The notes below the pieces were generated by a model, which saw only the letters and a list, made by a program, of their open reading frames with translations, was not told the origin of the DNA and made no database searches. DNA of 64,000 nucleotides from Candidatus Rifleibacteriota bacterium (GTDB taxonomy: Bacteria; Muiribacteriota; Ozemobacteria; Ozemobacterales; Ozemobacteraceae): assembly GCA_015232575.1 (NCBI GenBank), contig JADFZL010000003.1:493613-557612 (forward strand), given 5' to 3'. Numbering within the stretch: the first letter of the stretch is position 1; every line of letters starts with the position of its first letter. A program made the position numbers and the translations under genes. Positions 26,948 through 35,433 of this stretch are shown here, one piece after another.

Positions 26948-26976
26948 AATATAGCACATGGTATGTTAAAGGTCAA
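26948..26976 (-). promoter_or_regulatory. Predicted promoter of the hydrogenase operon
   Basis: On the minus strand TTGACC (26971-26976) and TATATT (26948-26953) are 17 bp apart, and the -10 is TGn-extended (TGCTATATT). This is one of the best sigma-70-type matches in the window and points toward the NuoE-like gene. Confidence 0.55.
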
Positions 26977-27034
26977 CAAATAATTCTTAAAATCAGCGTT
27001 CGAAGAAGAAAATTTTTGGTTAATTCGCTGAAAG

Positions 27035-27538
27035 CTATTCTGCTACATCAGATACAGGGGTAGGCACAAGCCCGTGCGTTTTTGGTTTAACAACTACTTT
27101 TCTGGTCAATTTGCTATTTGGACGCTTTTCATTATTGCTCGCGGCACGATTGAATGTTTCACTGGCACATTCCGGGTTCAGATAACCATATTCCAGATAA
27201 GCAAGATATTTTCCATAAGCTCTGAAGTATTCTTTATATTTCGCCTGAACAAGATCTTTATTTCCATCTCTTCGAGCTTTAACGAACTTCTGAAAAGCCT
27301 CCAGATATTTTTCCGTCAAATCTTCATATTTTGATTTTTCCTTAACTGGCCATTTTATTGAAAGTGTTGGTTTTGGGGGTTTTGGCATTGGATCTGCTGG
27401 ATCGTTTGCTGGATTGGCAGGCGGCCGATCATCATCATCATCCCTGTTACTGTTTGCAGAATTTGATCTGGGAATTGCCACGCAGAATAAAGTTTGGAAA
27501 AAAAACGCTGTTAAAATAAAATATATTTTTAATTTCAT
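27035..27538 (-). CDS. Small secreted protein of unknown function
   Basis: 167 residues. A signal peptide covers about residues 1-21. A short Asp-rich stretch (about 33-37) and a Pro/Asn/Lys-rich linker follow. A helical segment (about 65-120) with repeated Tyr, Lys and Ala looks like a TPR-length helical hairpin. A basic C-terminus ends the protein. The strong AGGAGG about 8 nt before the ATG and an extended -10 promoter at 27596-27604 show it is expressed on its own. It sits between the hydrogenase operon promoter and the pilin operon. I recognise no family. A similar helical motif (YxxYxxYL) occurs in the small lipoprotein at 49949. Confidence 0.8.
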   Translation of the reverse strand: MKLKIYFILTAFFFQTLFCVAIPRSNSANSNRDDDDDRPPANPANDPADPMPKPPKPTLSIKWPVKEKSKYEDLTEKYLEAFQKFVKARRDGNKDLVQAKYKEYFRAYGKYLAYLEYGYLNPECASETFNRAASNNEKRPNSKLTRKVVVKPKTHGLVPTPVSDVAE

Positions 27539-27841
27539 TGCTTCCCTCCTTATTTACCATGAAAAAAATTCGCATTTAATTTATTTCTCATTTATATTAT
27601 AACAAAGACCTGATAAAAGTGTATTGAAGTATCAAGAAAAAGTTCACAATCCAAAAAAAATCAGGTCTTTCACGAATCAAGTTCTGAATAACCACCACAC
27701 TTCTGAATAGTAAAACAGTAACTCACTTTTACAACAACTGCATTCATAGTTGCTAAATCAGCAAAACTGCAAAAGTCAACAATGATTTGATGCAGGTTTA
27801 AATCAAACTTTCACTATCTTAACAACGGCGAATAGCATTGT
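27539..27841. other. Intergenic region with long inverted repeat
   Basis: It contains the promoter and leader of the 27538 gene. An inverted repeat pairs AAAGACCTGAT near 27604 with ATCAGGTCTTT near 27659, across about 45 nt. This may terminate or regulate transcripts leaving the pilin operon (stop at 27842). No gene is seen. Confidence 0.45.
27596..27604 (-). promoter_or_regulatory. Extended -10 promoter of the small secreted protein
   Basis: On the minus strand TGTTATAAT matches the TGn-TATAAT consensus exactly. It would give a leader of about 50 nt containing the AGGAGG site. No good -35 box is seen. Confidence 0.45.
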
Positions 27842-28501
27842 TTAGAACCCAACGGTAATTATTTCATATTTTCTGTCTTTAAGAATCGGAACGTACAATG
27901 ATTGCCAGTTTGTCTTGATTTTGGAAGGTAGTTTACTCGTTTTTGTTAAAAGAAAAGTCTCATACTCACTATCTGTTCTTTCCTGTTCAAATTTTCGATT
28001 TTCATCAAATTCCGCAAGATCAGCCCCACGTCCATTCATAGTTGCCTCACAATGAGCGGCATTCGAAATATCGACTTTGTCATTGGTTCCCCAGAATTCT
28101 CTGGAAATAACTACATTTGGATCAGGAGAAGTCACTGGATCTCTTGGAAATTGTTCGCAGGAAACAATATAGGAATAACTAACTCTTTCAGAAAGTGATT
28201 GAGCAAAAAGCATATAATTTTTCTGGTTCAAAAAACCAGTTCCCATAGGTGAAATCAACAAACCAAAATAAATACTTCGAATCTGTCCGTTGACTGCTGT
28301 TGCTGAGGCGTTATCCATTAGTTTAGCTATTCCAAGCTCAAGTGCCGCCCATGCAGTTGACTCTATCGCAGCATGCTCCTGGAAATGAAGAGACTGCCTT
28401 ATCTGTGAACCTGATATTATTGCCAGAAATCCAACCATAATTGCAACTATTACGGATATTGCAACAGCAACATAAATCGCCATACCCTTCCTGTTAATCA
28501 T
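27842..28501 (-). CDS. PilX/GspK-like minor pilin
   Basis: 219 residues. A short basic leader ending in Gly6 precedes a hydrophobic helix (about 7-30), as in type IV pilin-like proteins. The usual Glu at mature position 5 is absent, as in PilX and GspK proteins that sit at the pilus tip. The rest is a globular domain with several aromatic residues and a charged C-terminal part. It is the last gene of a minus-strand pilin operon and overlaps the preceding prepilin by 8 nt. Together with its neighbours it probably forms a priming or tip complex of a type IV pilus or pseudopilus. No assembly ATPase or platform gene is in the window. Family placement rests on the N-terminus and context. Confidence 0.7.
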   Translation of the reverse strand: MINRKGMAIYVAVAISVIVAIMVGFLAIISGSQIRQSLHFQEHAAIESTAWAALELGIAKLMDNASATAVNGQIRSIYFGLLISPMGTGFLNQKNYMLFAQSLSERVSYSYIVSCEQFPRDPVTSPDPNVVISREFWGTNDKVDISNAAHCEATMNGRGADLAEFDENRKFEQERTDSEYETFLLTKTSKLPSKIKTNWQSLYVPILKDRKYEIITVGF

Positions 28502-29012
28502 TTTCCAGCCTCACTGCATCAATCTGATGAACACCATCTGTGGAAAGATATATCGAAACAAGTTTCTGGTCATCTCCAATTGCAGTAAATGAAGCCGAAG
28601 CAATTTGAACTCCTACTGGCTTTGGACTTATATATGGATCACCAGTATCATAAGGAATCATACACCGCCTAATTTCCTTCTTGACCTCATCGTGGTAATA
28701 ACAGATAATATTTCCCTTGAAATTCTTGAAAATCATCACTGAATCAGATTTTGGTGAATGATCAGAATTCACTACCGGCCAGATAATCTGTCTTGAAAAT
28801 CTCAGTTCGTTAAGCATCCTTGAAAATGCCAAACGAGTATTTTCGCGAATTTCAACAATGCGGGTTATCCGATTCTGCATTTGTTTCTGTGTATAGAACC
28901 AGGTTGCAACAATCCCAAGAATAATAGTCAGAATACCAGCACCGACCAGCATCTCAACAAAACTGAAAGCTGATTTATCGGTAATACGTCGCTTCATGAT
29001 ATTATTTTTCAT
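28494..29012 (-). CDS. Prepilin, PilW/GspJ-like
   Basis: 172 residues. The N-terminus carries a class III prepilin signal: a basic leader, then AFSFVEML with the conserved Glu at mature position 5, followed by a hydrophobic helix to about residue 38. Type IV prepilin peptidase would cleave before the Phe. The C-terminal domain has alternating beta strands like the GspJ/PilW minor pilins. It overlaps the next gene by 8 nt and lies 77 nt downstream of the preceding prepilin. An internal ATG at residue 6 is an alternative start. Its role is probably assembly of the pilus tip with its two neighbours. Confidence 0.82.
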   Translation of the reverse strand: MKNNIMKRRITDKSAFSFVEMLVGAGILTIILGIVATWFYTQKQMQNRITRIVEIRENTRLAFSRMLNELRFSRQIIWPVVNSDHSPKSDSVMIFKNFKGNIICYYHDEVKKEIRRCMIPYDTGDPYISPKPVGVQIASASFTAIGDDQKLVSIYLSTDGVHQIDAVRLEND

Positions 29013-29089
29013 ATTTCATTTAGTCTAATATGCATCTACCCAATAACTCAAGTTAACCCAACATCCATATTTCATAATGCGGTGTTCTA

Positions 29090-29554
29090 TTACCTGTCAC
29101 AGATATAAAACTCCCTCTGATAAACAAGATTCAGTGAGCTTTCGACCCATTTAACTGATATCAGAACACTTTTATAAGTTGAAAAAGTGCTCACTTCAAG
29201 CGAATATTTAAAAGAATATGTTTTGAAGAATTTATATAATTCCTTCGCACTCGAAGAAGTGACAAAAACCTCACTGGTGCTTGAATTTCCATAATTAAAC
29301 AAAGGATTAAAAATATAATCGGTTGGACCATCTGCAATCGGGCAATCGACTACATCAATAATATCATTATAAGGAAAACCTTTGAGATGCTGTGAAATTT
29401 TATGAACCAGCGAAACCGCAACGCTCAGATTCTGGCTCTTCTGTACAGCCCTTCCGCTGTTACCAAACAGGGTAATAATCGGAACAAGGCATGCAGCAAG
29501 GATTCCGACTGCAAAAATTACTTCCAGAAATGAAAAACCTTTTTTCTCATTCAT
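29090..29554 (-). CDS. Prepilin, PilV/GspI-like
   Basis: 154 residues. The leader MNEKKG is followed by FSFLEV with Glu at mature position 5 and a hydrophobic helix, a textbook prepilin cleavage site. The small globular part with a VKWxE-like strand toward the end resembles GspI/PilV minor pilins. Its ATG overlaps the stop of the upstream TPR gene in a TAATG arrangement, so translation is coupled. It is the first of three pilin-like genes, and the order I-J-K is that of pseudopilin tip complexes in type II secretion and type IV pilus systems. Confidence 0.85.
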   Translation of the reverse strand: MNEKKGFSFLEVIFAVGILAACLVPIITLFGNSGRAVQKSQNLSVAVSLVHKISQHLKGFPYNDIIDVVDCPIADGPTDYIFNPLFNYGNSSTSEVFVTSSSAKELYKFFKTYSFKYSLEVSTFSTYKSVLISVKWVESSLNLVYQREFYICDR

Positions 29555-30912
29555 TATTTAATATCTTTATCCAATATTTCTAAATAGTCAAGAAAAATCG
29601 GATTTTCTGGATATCTGGAAAGAAGCTCCTCAATTTTTGCCTTCGATTTTTTAAATTCTCCAAGCTTGTGAAGCAATTTTGCATACTGAAAAACATATTC
29701 GGGATTATTTTTGCTCAGATTGTAAGTCTGCTCATATTCATAAAGTGCCTGTTCGAATTCGTTTTTCTGTTCGAAAAGCTTTGCCTGGATAAAATGTAAA
29801 AAAGCTGAGTCAGGAAACATCTTCAAGGATTCTATAAGATGTTTATCGAGTCCACCGTAGTCCTGAAGGGAAAAAAGACATTGCGCAGCTTTTTCTCGTG
29901 CGCCTTTATGCTCCGGGCAAATGGAAAGTGCAGCCTTATAATATGAAAGCGCTTCTGAGTAACTTGAATTGTTCCTGTAAAATTCTCCTGTTCTGAATTC
30001 GCGGTCTGCCATCATAAAACTTTGAGTGATAACTCGTTTTGATACTGCACTCACCAGATAATTAGATCTTCCTGACGAGGTCTCTGAAGAAAATTCATTT
30101 ATCTGAGATGTTGTAACGTATAAAGAGTGCAAAGACCATAATAGAATGATAAATGACAGGATTAGAAAAAAATACGGTAGATTAGATAAACTAAAAAAAT
30201 TCCTTATAGAGAAACTTTCAAGATTTTTGGAAATTATTGTTCCTTCGCCTTCAGAAAGAAGTGATTTCTTTTTATCTGAAAGAACTTCTGTGTGTGACTT
30301 TAAGTCTGGTCTTACCGGCAAAAGTTCCTTTTTACTATCCAGAATTCTCAGAAAGTCATTAATTCGCTTCTTTGATTCCTCAGGAATGTCTTTCACTTTT
30401 AAACGCCAGCCTGCAAGCACATCTTCCCAGAAAATTCTTGGAAGAAGAATTGAAAGATTTATCAGATCATTTTCGGAAAATGATTTACTGATAATAAGCT
30501 CAAACAACTTTTCCGGACCAACATTCAAAGAAAGACGCGCAAGTAAATAAGCCGCTTTTCCTGCAATCAGTGGCTCAGAATGAAGAAATGCTTCAAGAAT
30601 CTTTGCAGACAGTATATTAGGAATTTTTTCCAAACCGGGTAAAACACTGTCAATCTGTTGAACAGCAGTTTTGTCAATAAGATAACCGCATAGCTTCTGT
30701 CGTTCTGAAAAATCTTCAGAGAGAATAAATGGTACAATGATAAGAATATCCGGAGTCAGCGACAATGACAACTTTTTCAAGATATCTTCGCCAGACAGCG
30801 CGCTTTCAACAAGCATTTTCCTTGTCTGAAGAAACGAAGGGCGCGAAAATATCTGCCCTTGTTCACTATCAAGCTTTTTTATCTTTTCAACCGCATCACG
30901 GATGTTAAACAC
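29554..30912 (-). CDS. Membrane protein with helical N-domain and TPR C-domain
   Basis: 452 residues from a GTG start preceded by AGAGGAAG. The N-terminal 220 residues form a helical repeat region, probably cytoplasmic and HEAT-like. A single membrane segment (about 247-268) follows. The C-terminal 140 residues (about 305-450) contain at least three TPR units on the other side of the membrane. It is the first gene of the pilin operon, with TAATG coupling to the PilV-like gene. A scaffold function for pilus assembly, comparable to PilF or PilQ-associated TPR proteins, is an inference from context. I do not recognise a specific family. It is divergent from the uridine-kinase-like gene across a 125-bp gap. 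Confidence 0.78.
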   Translation of the reverse strand: MFNIRDAVEKIKKLDSEQGQIFSRPSFLQTRKMLVESALSGEDILKKLSLSLTPDILIIVPFILSEDFSERQKLCGYLIDKTAVQQIDSVLPGLEKIPNILSAKILEAFLHSEPLIAGKAAYLLARLSLNVGPEKLFELIISKSFSENDLINLSILLPRIFWEDVLAGWRLKVKDIPEESKKRINDFLRILDSKKELLPVRPDLKSHTEVLSDKKKSLLSEGEGTIISKNLESFSIRNFFSLSNLPYFFLILSFIILLWSLHSLYVTTSQINEFSSETSSGRSNYLVSAVSKRVITQSFMMADREFRTGEFYRNNSSYSEALSYYKAALSICPEHKGAREKAAQCLFSLQDYGGLDKHLIESLKMFPDSAFLHFIQAKLFEQKNEFEQALYEYEQTYNLSKNNPEYVFQYAKLLHKLGEFKKSKAKIEELLSRYPENPIFLDYLEILDKDIK

Positions 30913-30971
30913 GCTCTTCCTCTTTTGTGAAAAAGTGTCATAAAAATTTTGAAAACTCTACCATCATTTAC

Positions 30972-31000
30972 TTGACAAGTTTAATGTTGAATGGTAATTA
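30972..31000 (+). promoter_or_regulatory. Predicted promoter of the TGS/uridine-kinase-like gene
   Basis: A consensus TTGACA (30972-30977) lies 17 bp upstream of TAATTA (30995-31000), giving a leader of about 30 nt with AAAGGA before the ATG at 31038. Confidence 0.5.
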
Positions 31001-31037
31001 TTGCAAGTTCAAAAGAAATTATTTAAAGGAAAATGTC

Positions 31038-32702
31038 ATGAGTCAGGAAGAAAGCATAAAATTAATTGTTACCGGTATTGGAACACGTGAAATCCATAGA
31101 GGTACCACACTTCTGGAAGTTGCAAAATCATTTGAAGATAAATCTGGATTGCCTTTCCTTTGTGCAAAAGTTGATAACGATATCAGAGGGCTGGATTTCA
31201 AACCAGAAATGGATTGCACTGTTGAGTTTCTTGACTATCGCCACAAAGCCGCACAGGAGTGCTACAGAAGAAGCATAACATTTGTAATTGCCAGAGCTGT
31301 GCTTGAATTGTACAGAAATGCACGCCTTGTAATAGGTCACTCAATTGGAAATGGCTACTACTACGATTTTTCAACAGATGTTCCAGTGTCAGATACGATT
31401 CTCAGTTATATCCATGAAAAAATGCGTACAATTATTTCCAAAGATGAACCTTTTGAAAAACGACAACTGACAAGAGCTGAAGCTGTTGCACTCTTTAAAA
31501 AAGAAGGTTATCCTGAAAAAGCACGTCTGGTACAAAACCTCAATAGTGATACAGTTGAAGTAATATCATGCTGGAAATATCTTGACATAAATTTCGGGCC
31601 CGTTGTTCCTTCAACCGGCTTTCTTGAAGTCTTTGAACTGAAACAATACGGCAGTGGATTTGTTCTTCTTTTCCCATCACCTGCAAATCCAAAAATTGCA
31701 TCTGAAATTAAAGATCAGCCGAAAATATTCTCTGTTTACCGTGAAAGCAAAGAATGGGGAAAAATTCTTGAAGTCACAAATGTTGGCCGTTTCAACCAGA
31801 AGATTCAGGATGGAACAGTTTCTGATTTCATAAAAACGGCAGAAGCTCTTCACGAAAAAAAGATTGCACTGATCGCAGATGAGATATCACGTCGTAAAAC
31901 AGTAAGAATTGCGCTGATCGCCGGACCTTCAAGTTCCGGAAAGACAACATTCAGCAAAAGACTCTGCATTCAACTGCGTGTAAACGGCTTACGGCCTGTT
32001 GCACTTTCGCTTGATAACTATTTCCTTGATCGCGCACACACACCGCGTGATGAAGACGGAAATTATGATTTTGAAGATATTCATGCCCTTGATCTTGAAT
32101 TATTCAACCACCATCTGAATGAATTGCTGAAAGGCAGAGAAATTCATGTTCCGAAATTTGATTTTTCAACTGGACAAAGAAAAGGTGAAGGTACTCCACT
32201 GAGAATCAACCAGGATCAGATCGTAATAATTGAAGGTATTCACGGTCTGAATGACGAGTTGACGCATTCAGTTCCGGCTCAGTACAAGTTTAAAATTTAT
32301 ATATCAGCATTAACTCAGCTTGTAATAGATGACTACAACCGAATATCAACAACAGATACCCGTCTGATTCGCAGAACTGTAAGAGATCAGAAATATCGAA
32401 GCTATAATGCACACGACACTATTTCAAGATGGCCATCAGTAAGAAGAGGCGAAGAAAGAAATATTTTCCCGTTCCAGGAAGGCGCTGACATGGTTTTCAA
32501 CTCTGCTCTACCCTATGAACTCTCAATTCTCAAACCTGTCATGGAGCCACTGCTCATGGACATTCAACCTGATGCTGCCACATATAGTGAGGCGCGCAGG
32601 TTATTAAGATTCCTTGCACTCTTCAAACCCCTGGATCCCAAAGAAGTTCCGCCAACTTCAATTTTACGTGAATTTATTGGAGACAGTTCATTCCACTATT
32701 AA
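31038..32702 (+). CDS. TGS domain plus uridine-kinase-like nucleoside kinase
   Basis: 554 residues from the ATG at 31038, chosen because AAAGGA precedes it by 7 nt. An upstream frame to 30927 has no ribosome site and overlaps the promoter. Order of domains: a TGS-like domain (about 7-66), a threonyl-tRNA-synthetase-like editing domain (about 70-230, with the GHSIGNGYYYDF patch), then a uridine kinase/phosphoribulokinase fold (about 285-500) with P-loop GPSSSGKT (296-303) and downstream DNY and EGIHGLN motifs. This architecture is that of the widespread bacterial 'nucleoside kinase' family related to Udk. The substrate is probably a nucleoside such as uridine but is not certain. It is a single gene with its own promoter and terminator. 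Confidence 0.9.
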   Translation: MSQEESIKLIVTGIGTREIHRGTTLLEVAKSFEDKSGLPFLCAKVDNDIRGLDFKPEMDCTVEFLDYRHKAAQECYRRSITFVIARAVLELYRNARLVIGHSIGNGYYYDFSTDVPVSDTILSYIHEKMRTIISKDEPFEKRQLTRAEAVALFKKEGYPEKARLVQNLNSDTVEVISCWKYLDINFGPVVPSTGFLEVFELKQYGSGFVLLFPSPANPKIASEIKDQPKIFSVYRESKEWGKILEVTNVGRFNQKIQDGTVSDFIKTAEALHEKKIALIADEISRRKTVRIALIAGPSSSGKTTFSKRLCIQLRVNGLRPVALSLDNYFLDRAHTPRDEDGNYDFEDIHALDLELFNHHLNELLKGREIHVPKFDFSTGQRKGEGTPLRINQDQIVIIEGIHGLNDELTHSVPAQYKFKIYISALTQLVIDDYNRISTTDTRLIRRTVRDQKYRSYNAHDTISRWPSVRRGEERNIFPFQEGADMVFNSALPYELSILKPVMEPLLMDIQPDAATYSEARRLLRFLALFKPLDPKEVPPTSILREFIGDSSFHY

Positions 32703-32720
32703 TTGATTTGTCGTATCAGC

Positions 32721-32756
32721 AAAAACGTCTGAGAATAATGATCTCAGACGTTTTTT
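32721..32756. terminator. Bidirectional rho-independent terminator
   Basis: ACGTCTGAGA (32725-32734) pairs with TCTCAGACGT (32742-32751), followed by a T-run on the plus strand and preceded by A residues that give a T-run on the minus strand. It separates the convergent kinase and hydratase genes. Confidence 0.9.
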
Positions 32757-32776
32757 ATTGTTTGTTATTTTTTTAA

Positions 32777-33337
32777 TCAGGCAGCGGCAGACTGAAGTTT
32801 TTTACCATAGGCGTAAAGACCGCCTTCCTGGTAGATATCCATCTGAACTTTTGTAAATGGCTCAAGTTTCGCTGTGAAATTTTTTGTTTTGTTTCTTATT
32901 TCGCTCTTTTCAAGATCGACTTCAACCAGGTCACCATTTGAAAATGCAAGAGCTCCATTTGAATTGGCAAAACCTTCTCTGCAGAGAATCGGCATACCGC
33001 TGTTAATTGCATTTCGCTTATATATTGCTCCAAATGATTCAGCAACAAGACAAGATACTCCAAGTGCTGTAAAGCAATCTACTGCCTGCTGTCTTGAGCT
33101 GCCTGCTCCGAAATTTTTTCCAAGAATGAGAATATCACCCTTGCCAGCTTTTTTCGGAAAATCTTCCCAGCCCTGAAGATTTCCAAATGCATGCTGTCCC
33201 ATTTTGGAAATGTCTGTAATTGCAAGATGTGCATTGTGAAAAATCATATCAGTATCTATATTGTCAACAAGCTTTCCATCTGCTTCTGTTATAACCCATG
33301 CTTTTCCAGAAAATACCGTTTGTTTTTTTCCGTTCAT
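32777..33337 (-). CDS. LeuD-type (3-isopropylmalate dehydratase small subunit family) protein
   Basis: 186 residues. The swivelling small subunit of aconitase-family hydratases has a signature GKNFGxGSSRxxA, present here as GKNFGAGSSRQQA. The NIDTDMIF motif near residue 26 is also typical. It supplies the substrate-specificity loop to the large subunit encoded 32 nt upstream. The size and motifs fit the archaeal-type LeuD/homoaconitase group. No leuA or leuB lies nearby, so the substrate (isopropylmalate, homoaconitate, or a methylmalate) cannot be settled from context. AAGGAT precedes the ATG. The operon ends at the terminator 20 nt downstream. Confidence 0.9.
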   Translation of the reverse strand: MNGKKQTVFSGKAWVITEADGKLVDNIDTDMIFHNAHLAITDISKMGQHAFGNLQGWEDFPKKAGKGDILILGKNFGAGSSRQQAVDCFTALGVSCLVAESFGAIYKRNAINSGMPILCREGFANSNGALAFSNGDLVEVDLEKSEIRNKTKNFTAKLEPFTKVQMDIYQEGGLYAYGKKLQSAAA

Positions 33338-33369
33338 ATTTGATTATCCTTTTTTCCTAATTTAGCCCT

Positions 33370-34620
33370 TCAGCCGATGTCTCGTGGATCAGTGATTTTG
33401 CCGGTAAGTGCTGATGCGGCTGCTGTCAGTGGGCTTGCAAGATATGTGTCGCCGTCACCCTGTTTTCCCTTGAAATTGCGATTGCTTGTGCTGATCTGAA
33501 CTTCGCCTTTTCCGGTCATGCCGATCTGACCTGATGCACAACCACCGCATCCAGGGCTTGTGATAATGAAACCTGCATCAAAAAGGGTCTGAAATACTCC
33601 AGTTTTGAGCATTTCAGAAAATACTTCACGAGTTGCCGGAACGACCTTTGCCATAACGTGCGATGCGATTTTTCGCCCTTTAACCAGATTGGCTGCCATT
33701 TCAAAATCTTCGAATCTGCCGTTGGTGCACGATCCGATGAAAACAGAATCTACTTTTCGGCCAGCAACTTCACGAACGGTTTTTACGTTTTCCGGGCTGT
33801 ATGGACATGCAGCAAGCGGTTCAAGGCCGTTGACATCAATGGTAATTGTCTTAACATAATTCGCACCAGAATCAGCGAATATCTTTTCACACTTCTTTCC
33901 AGAACGTGCAGAAAGGTAAGAGAGTATCTTTTCATTCGGAGTAATGAAGGAAATAATGGCTCCCATTTCTGTAGCCATACTCGCCAGGGTTATTCTTCCG
34001 GCAAGATCAAGATTATTTATTGCTTCGCCCTCATATTCCATTGAAAGACCAAGAGCGCCGTTTGAACCGAGTTCTTTAAGAATTCTCAGAGTCAGGTCCT
34101 TTGCAGTAACCGGATGAGAATAATTCCCCTTAACGATAACCTTCATCGAATGAGGAATTTCAAACCATGTTTTTCCTGTTCTGAATGCAAACGCAATATC
34201 CTGATCACCCATTCCCTGCCCAAATGAGCCTACCGCGCCAAGAATATTCAGATGACTGTCGGTCCCGACTATTGTCGTGGCAGGCAACGCCTGACCTTCT
34301 TCTATTGCTATGTGAGAACCGATTCCACGGTTCACATCAAAGACTTTGAGATTATGCTTTTCAGCAAATTTTCGACAAGTCTGCTGATTGTTGGCATAAG
34401 GAATATTATTTGCCGGAACATTACAATCAAATGTAAAACAAGTCTTTGATGTATCAGCTACAGTCTGCTCAGGATAATTCTCATTAAAATTTTTAACGAC
34501 ATTTGCTCCACCGAAATCTCTCGCTGAACGAACATCAAGATCAATCCAGATGATGCTTCCCGGAACAACCGGTTCCGTTGAATGCATCGCCATTACCTTT
34601 TCTACAATTGTTTTTCCCAT
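33370..34620 (-). CDS. LeuC-type aconitase-family hydratase large subunit
   Basis: 416 residues, the length of the archaeal-type LeuC/HacA group. The three [4Fe-4S] ligands are present: the Cys in GSCTNGR and the two in SPGCGGC. Other family motifs are GTDSH near residue 118 and a substrate-binding NFKG-R-like segment near the C-terminus (STSNRNFKGKQG). With the LeuD-type subunit downstream it should form an isopropylmalate isomerase or a related hydratase. AAAGGA lies 6 nt before the ATG. It follows two secreted-protein genes on the same strand within 36 nt, which may be co-transcribed. The exact substrate is unresolved. Confidence 0.92.
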   Translation of the reverse strand: MGKTIVEKVMAMHSTEPVVPGSIIWIDLDVRSARDFGGANVVKNFNENYPEQTVADTSKTCFTFDCNVPANNIPYANNQQTCRKFAEKHNLKVFDVNRGIGSHIAIEEGQALPATTIVGTDSHLNILGAVGSFGQGMGDQDIAFAFRTGKTWFEIPHSMKVIVKGNYSHPVTAKDLTLRILKELGSNGALGLSMEYEGEAINNLDLAGRITLASMATEMGAIISFITPNEKILSYLSARSGKKCEKIFADSGANYVKTITIDVNGLEPLAACPYSPENVKTVREVAGRKVDSVFIGSCTNGRFEDFEMAANLVKGRKIASHVMAKVVPATREVFSEMLKTGVFQTLFDAGFIITSPGCGGCASGQIGMTGKGEVQISTSNRNFKGKQGDGDTYLASPLTAAASALTGKITDPRDIG

Positions 34621-34656
34621 ATTCTTTCCTTTCTATAATAACATTTCTGAATATTT

Positions 34657-35430
34657 TCAAAAGCTCAAATCAACAAAATCGTCTTTCTTTTTCTCTTTTT
34701 CTGCAGACGCCGGATCAGCTATTTTTGGCGGCGGACTGTTCTTTATTTTCTGCTTTAAAGTGTCTTCTGGTTTTGCTGGTGAAAAAAGATTCCCACCCGG
34801 GAAATCGCCTTTTGTCGCGGATGCAACAGAAATTCCTGATGCAGGAGTCTCTGAAGATGATTTAGGCTGTTTAACTTTCTTCTCAGATTTTCCATTTTTT
34901 CCCGATGAAAGAACTATTTCTTCAAAACGAAAATCCTTTCCTCCCATATCGGAAAACAAATGCATGGGCATGAGAAGAGATTCTTTCCGATCTTTATTCC
35001 CGATTCTTAAAACATGAATATCGCCTGGAATCTTCTGCAGCATTACCAGCAGATAACTTCCCTGTGAAAATCCGCCGGTAAGTTTGCGTTCAAGGTCAAT
35101 AACAAGATAACTCGCCGGGCCTCTATTGAAAAACTTCACAGCTTTCTTCGGAGTATAGTCGAAAAAATTTTGTCCGGAAGACCAGAAAAATACCATGCAT
35201 TTGTCAAAACTGAAATGCGGCATAGGCTCGGAAGGTTTATGCTCTTTCCAGAATTTTTCAAATTCCGGCATTGTCTTCAAAAGCAAAAATGATCGATCAC
35301 CCTTGTACTGACTGTCGGTTCCACAAAACTGCTCATAAATATCAAAATACTTGTTTGTTGATTTCGCTGACAGCGACAGCAAGGAAATAAAAATAAACAA
35401 TAAAGCTATTGAAAAATGTCTTTTGCTCAT
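34657..35430 (-). CDS. Secreted protein with PrcB-like domain
   Basis: 257 residues. A signal peptide covers about residues 1-22. The central region (about 40-150) contains FEKFWKEH, then a TGGFSQGSYLL segment, which resembles the PrcB C-terminal domain of protease-complex proteins. This match is from memory of the motif pattern and is tentative. The C-terminal third is Lys/Ser/Pro-rich and likely disordered. It lies 3 nt after the DUF1287-like gene, so translation is probably coupled, and 36 nt before the LeuC-type gene. The role may be envelope-related. Confidence 0.72.
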   Translation of the reverse strand: MSKRHFSIALLFIFISLLSLSAKSTNKYFDIYEQFCGTDSQYKGDRSFLLLKTMPEFEKFWKEHKPSEPMPHFSFDKCMVFFWSSGQNFFDYTPKKAVKFFNRGPASYLVIDLERKLTGGFSQGSYLLVMLQKIPGDIHVLRIGNKDRKESLLMPMHLFSDMGGKDFRFEEIVLSSGKNGKSEKKVKQPKSSSETPASGISVASATKGDFPGGNLFSPAKPEDTLKQKIKNSPPPKIADPASAEKEKKKDDFVDLSF

Positions 35431-35433
35431 ATT

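Larger units (their letters stand above)
26502..27034 (-). promoter_or_regulatory. Predicted long 5' leader of the hydrogenase operon
   Basis: No gene is supported in this 533-nt stretch. If transcription starts near 26941 at the predicted promoter, the mRNA runs leftward for about 440 nt through the 84-bp repeat array and the GC-rich hairpin before the first ATG (26501). The leader could be a regulatory RNA, or the array could merely have inserted there. Confidence 0.4.

Noticed and set aside
26620..27063. A 147-codon plus-strand frame built from a 28-residue repeat
   Set aside because: It is the plus-strand translation of the 84-bp tandem repeat, whose period is a multiple of three. It has no ribosome site and runs against the predicted leader transcript.
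30927..31037. Extended N-terminus of the TGS/uridine-kinase-like gene
   Set aside because: It overlaps the predicted promoter, and AAAGGA is correctly spaced only from the ATG at 31038.
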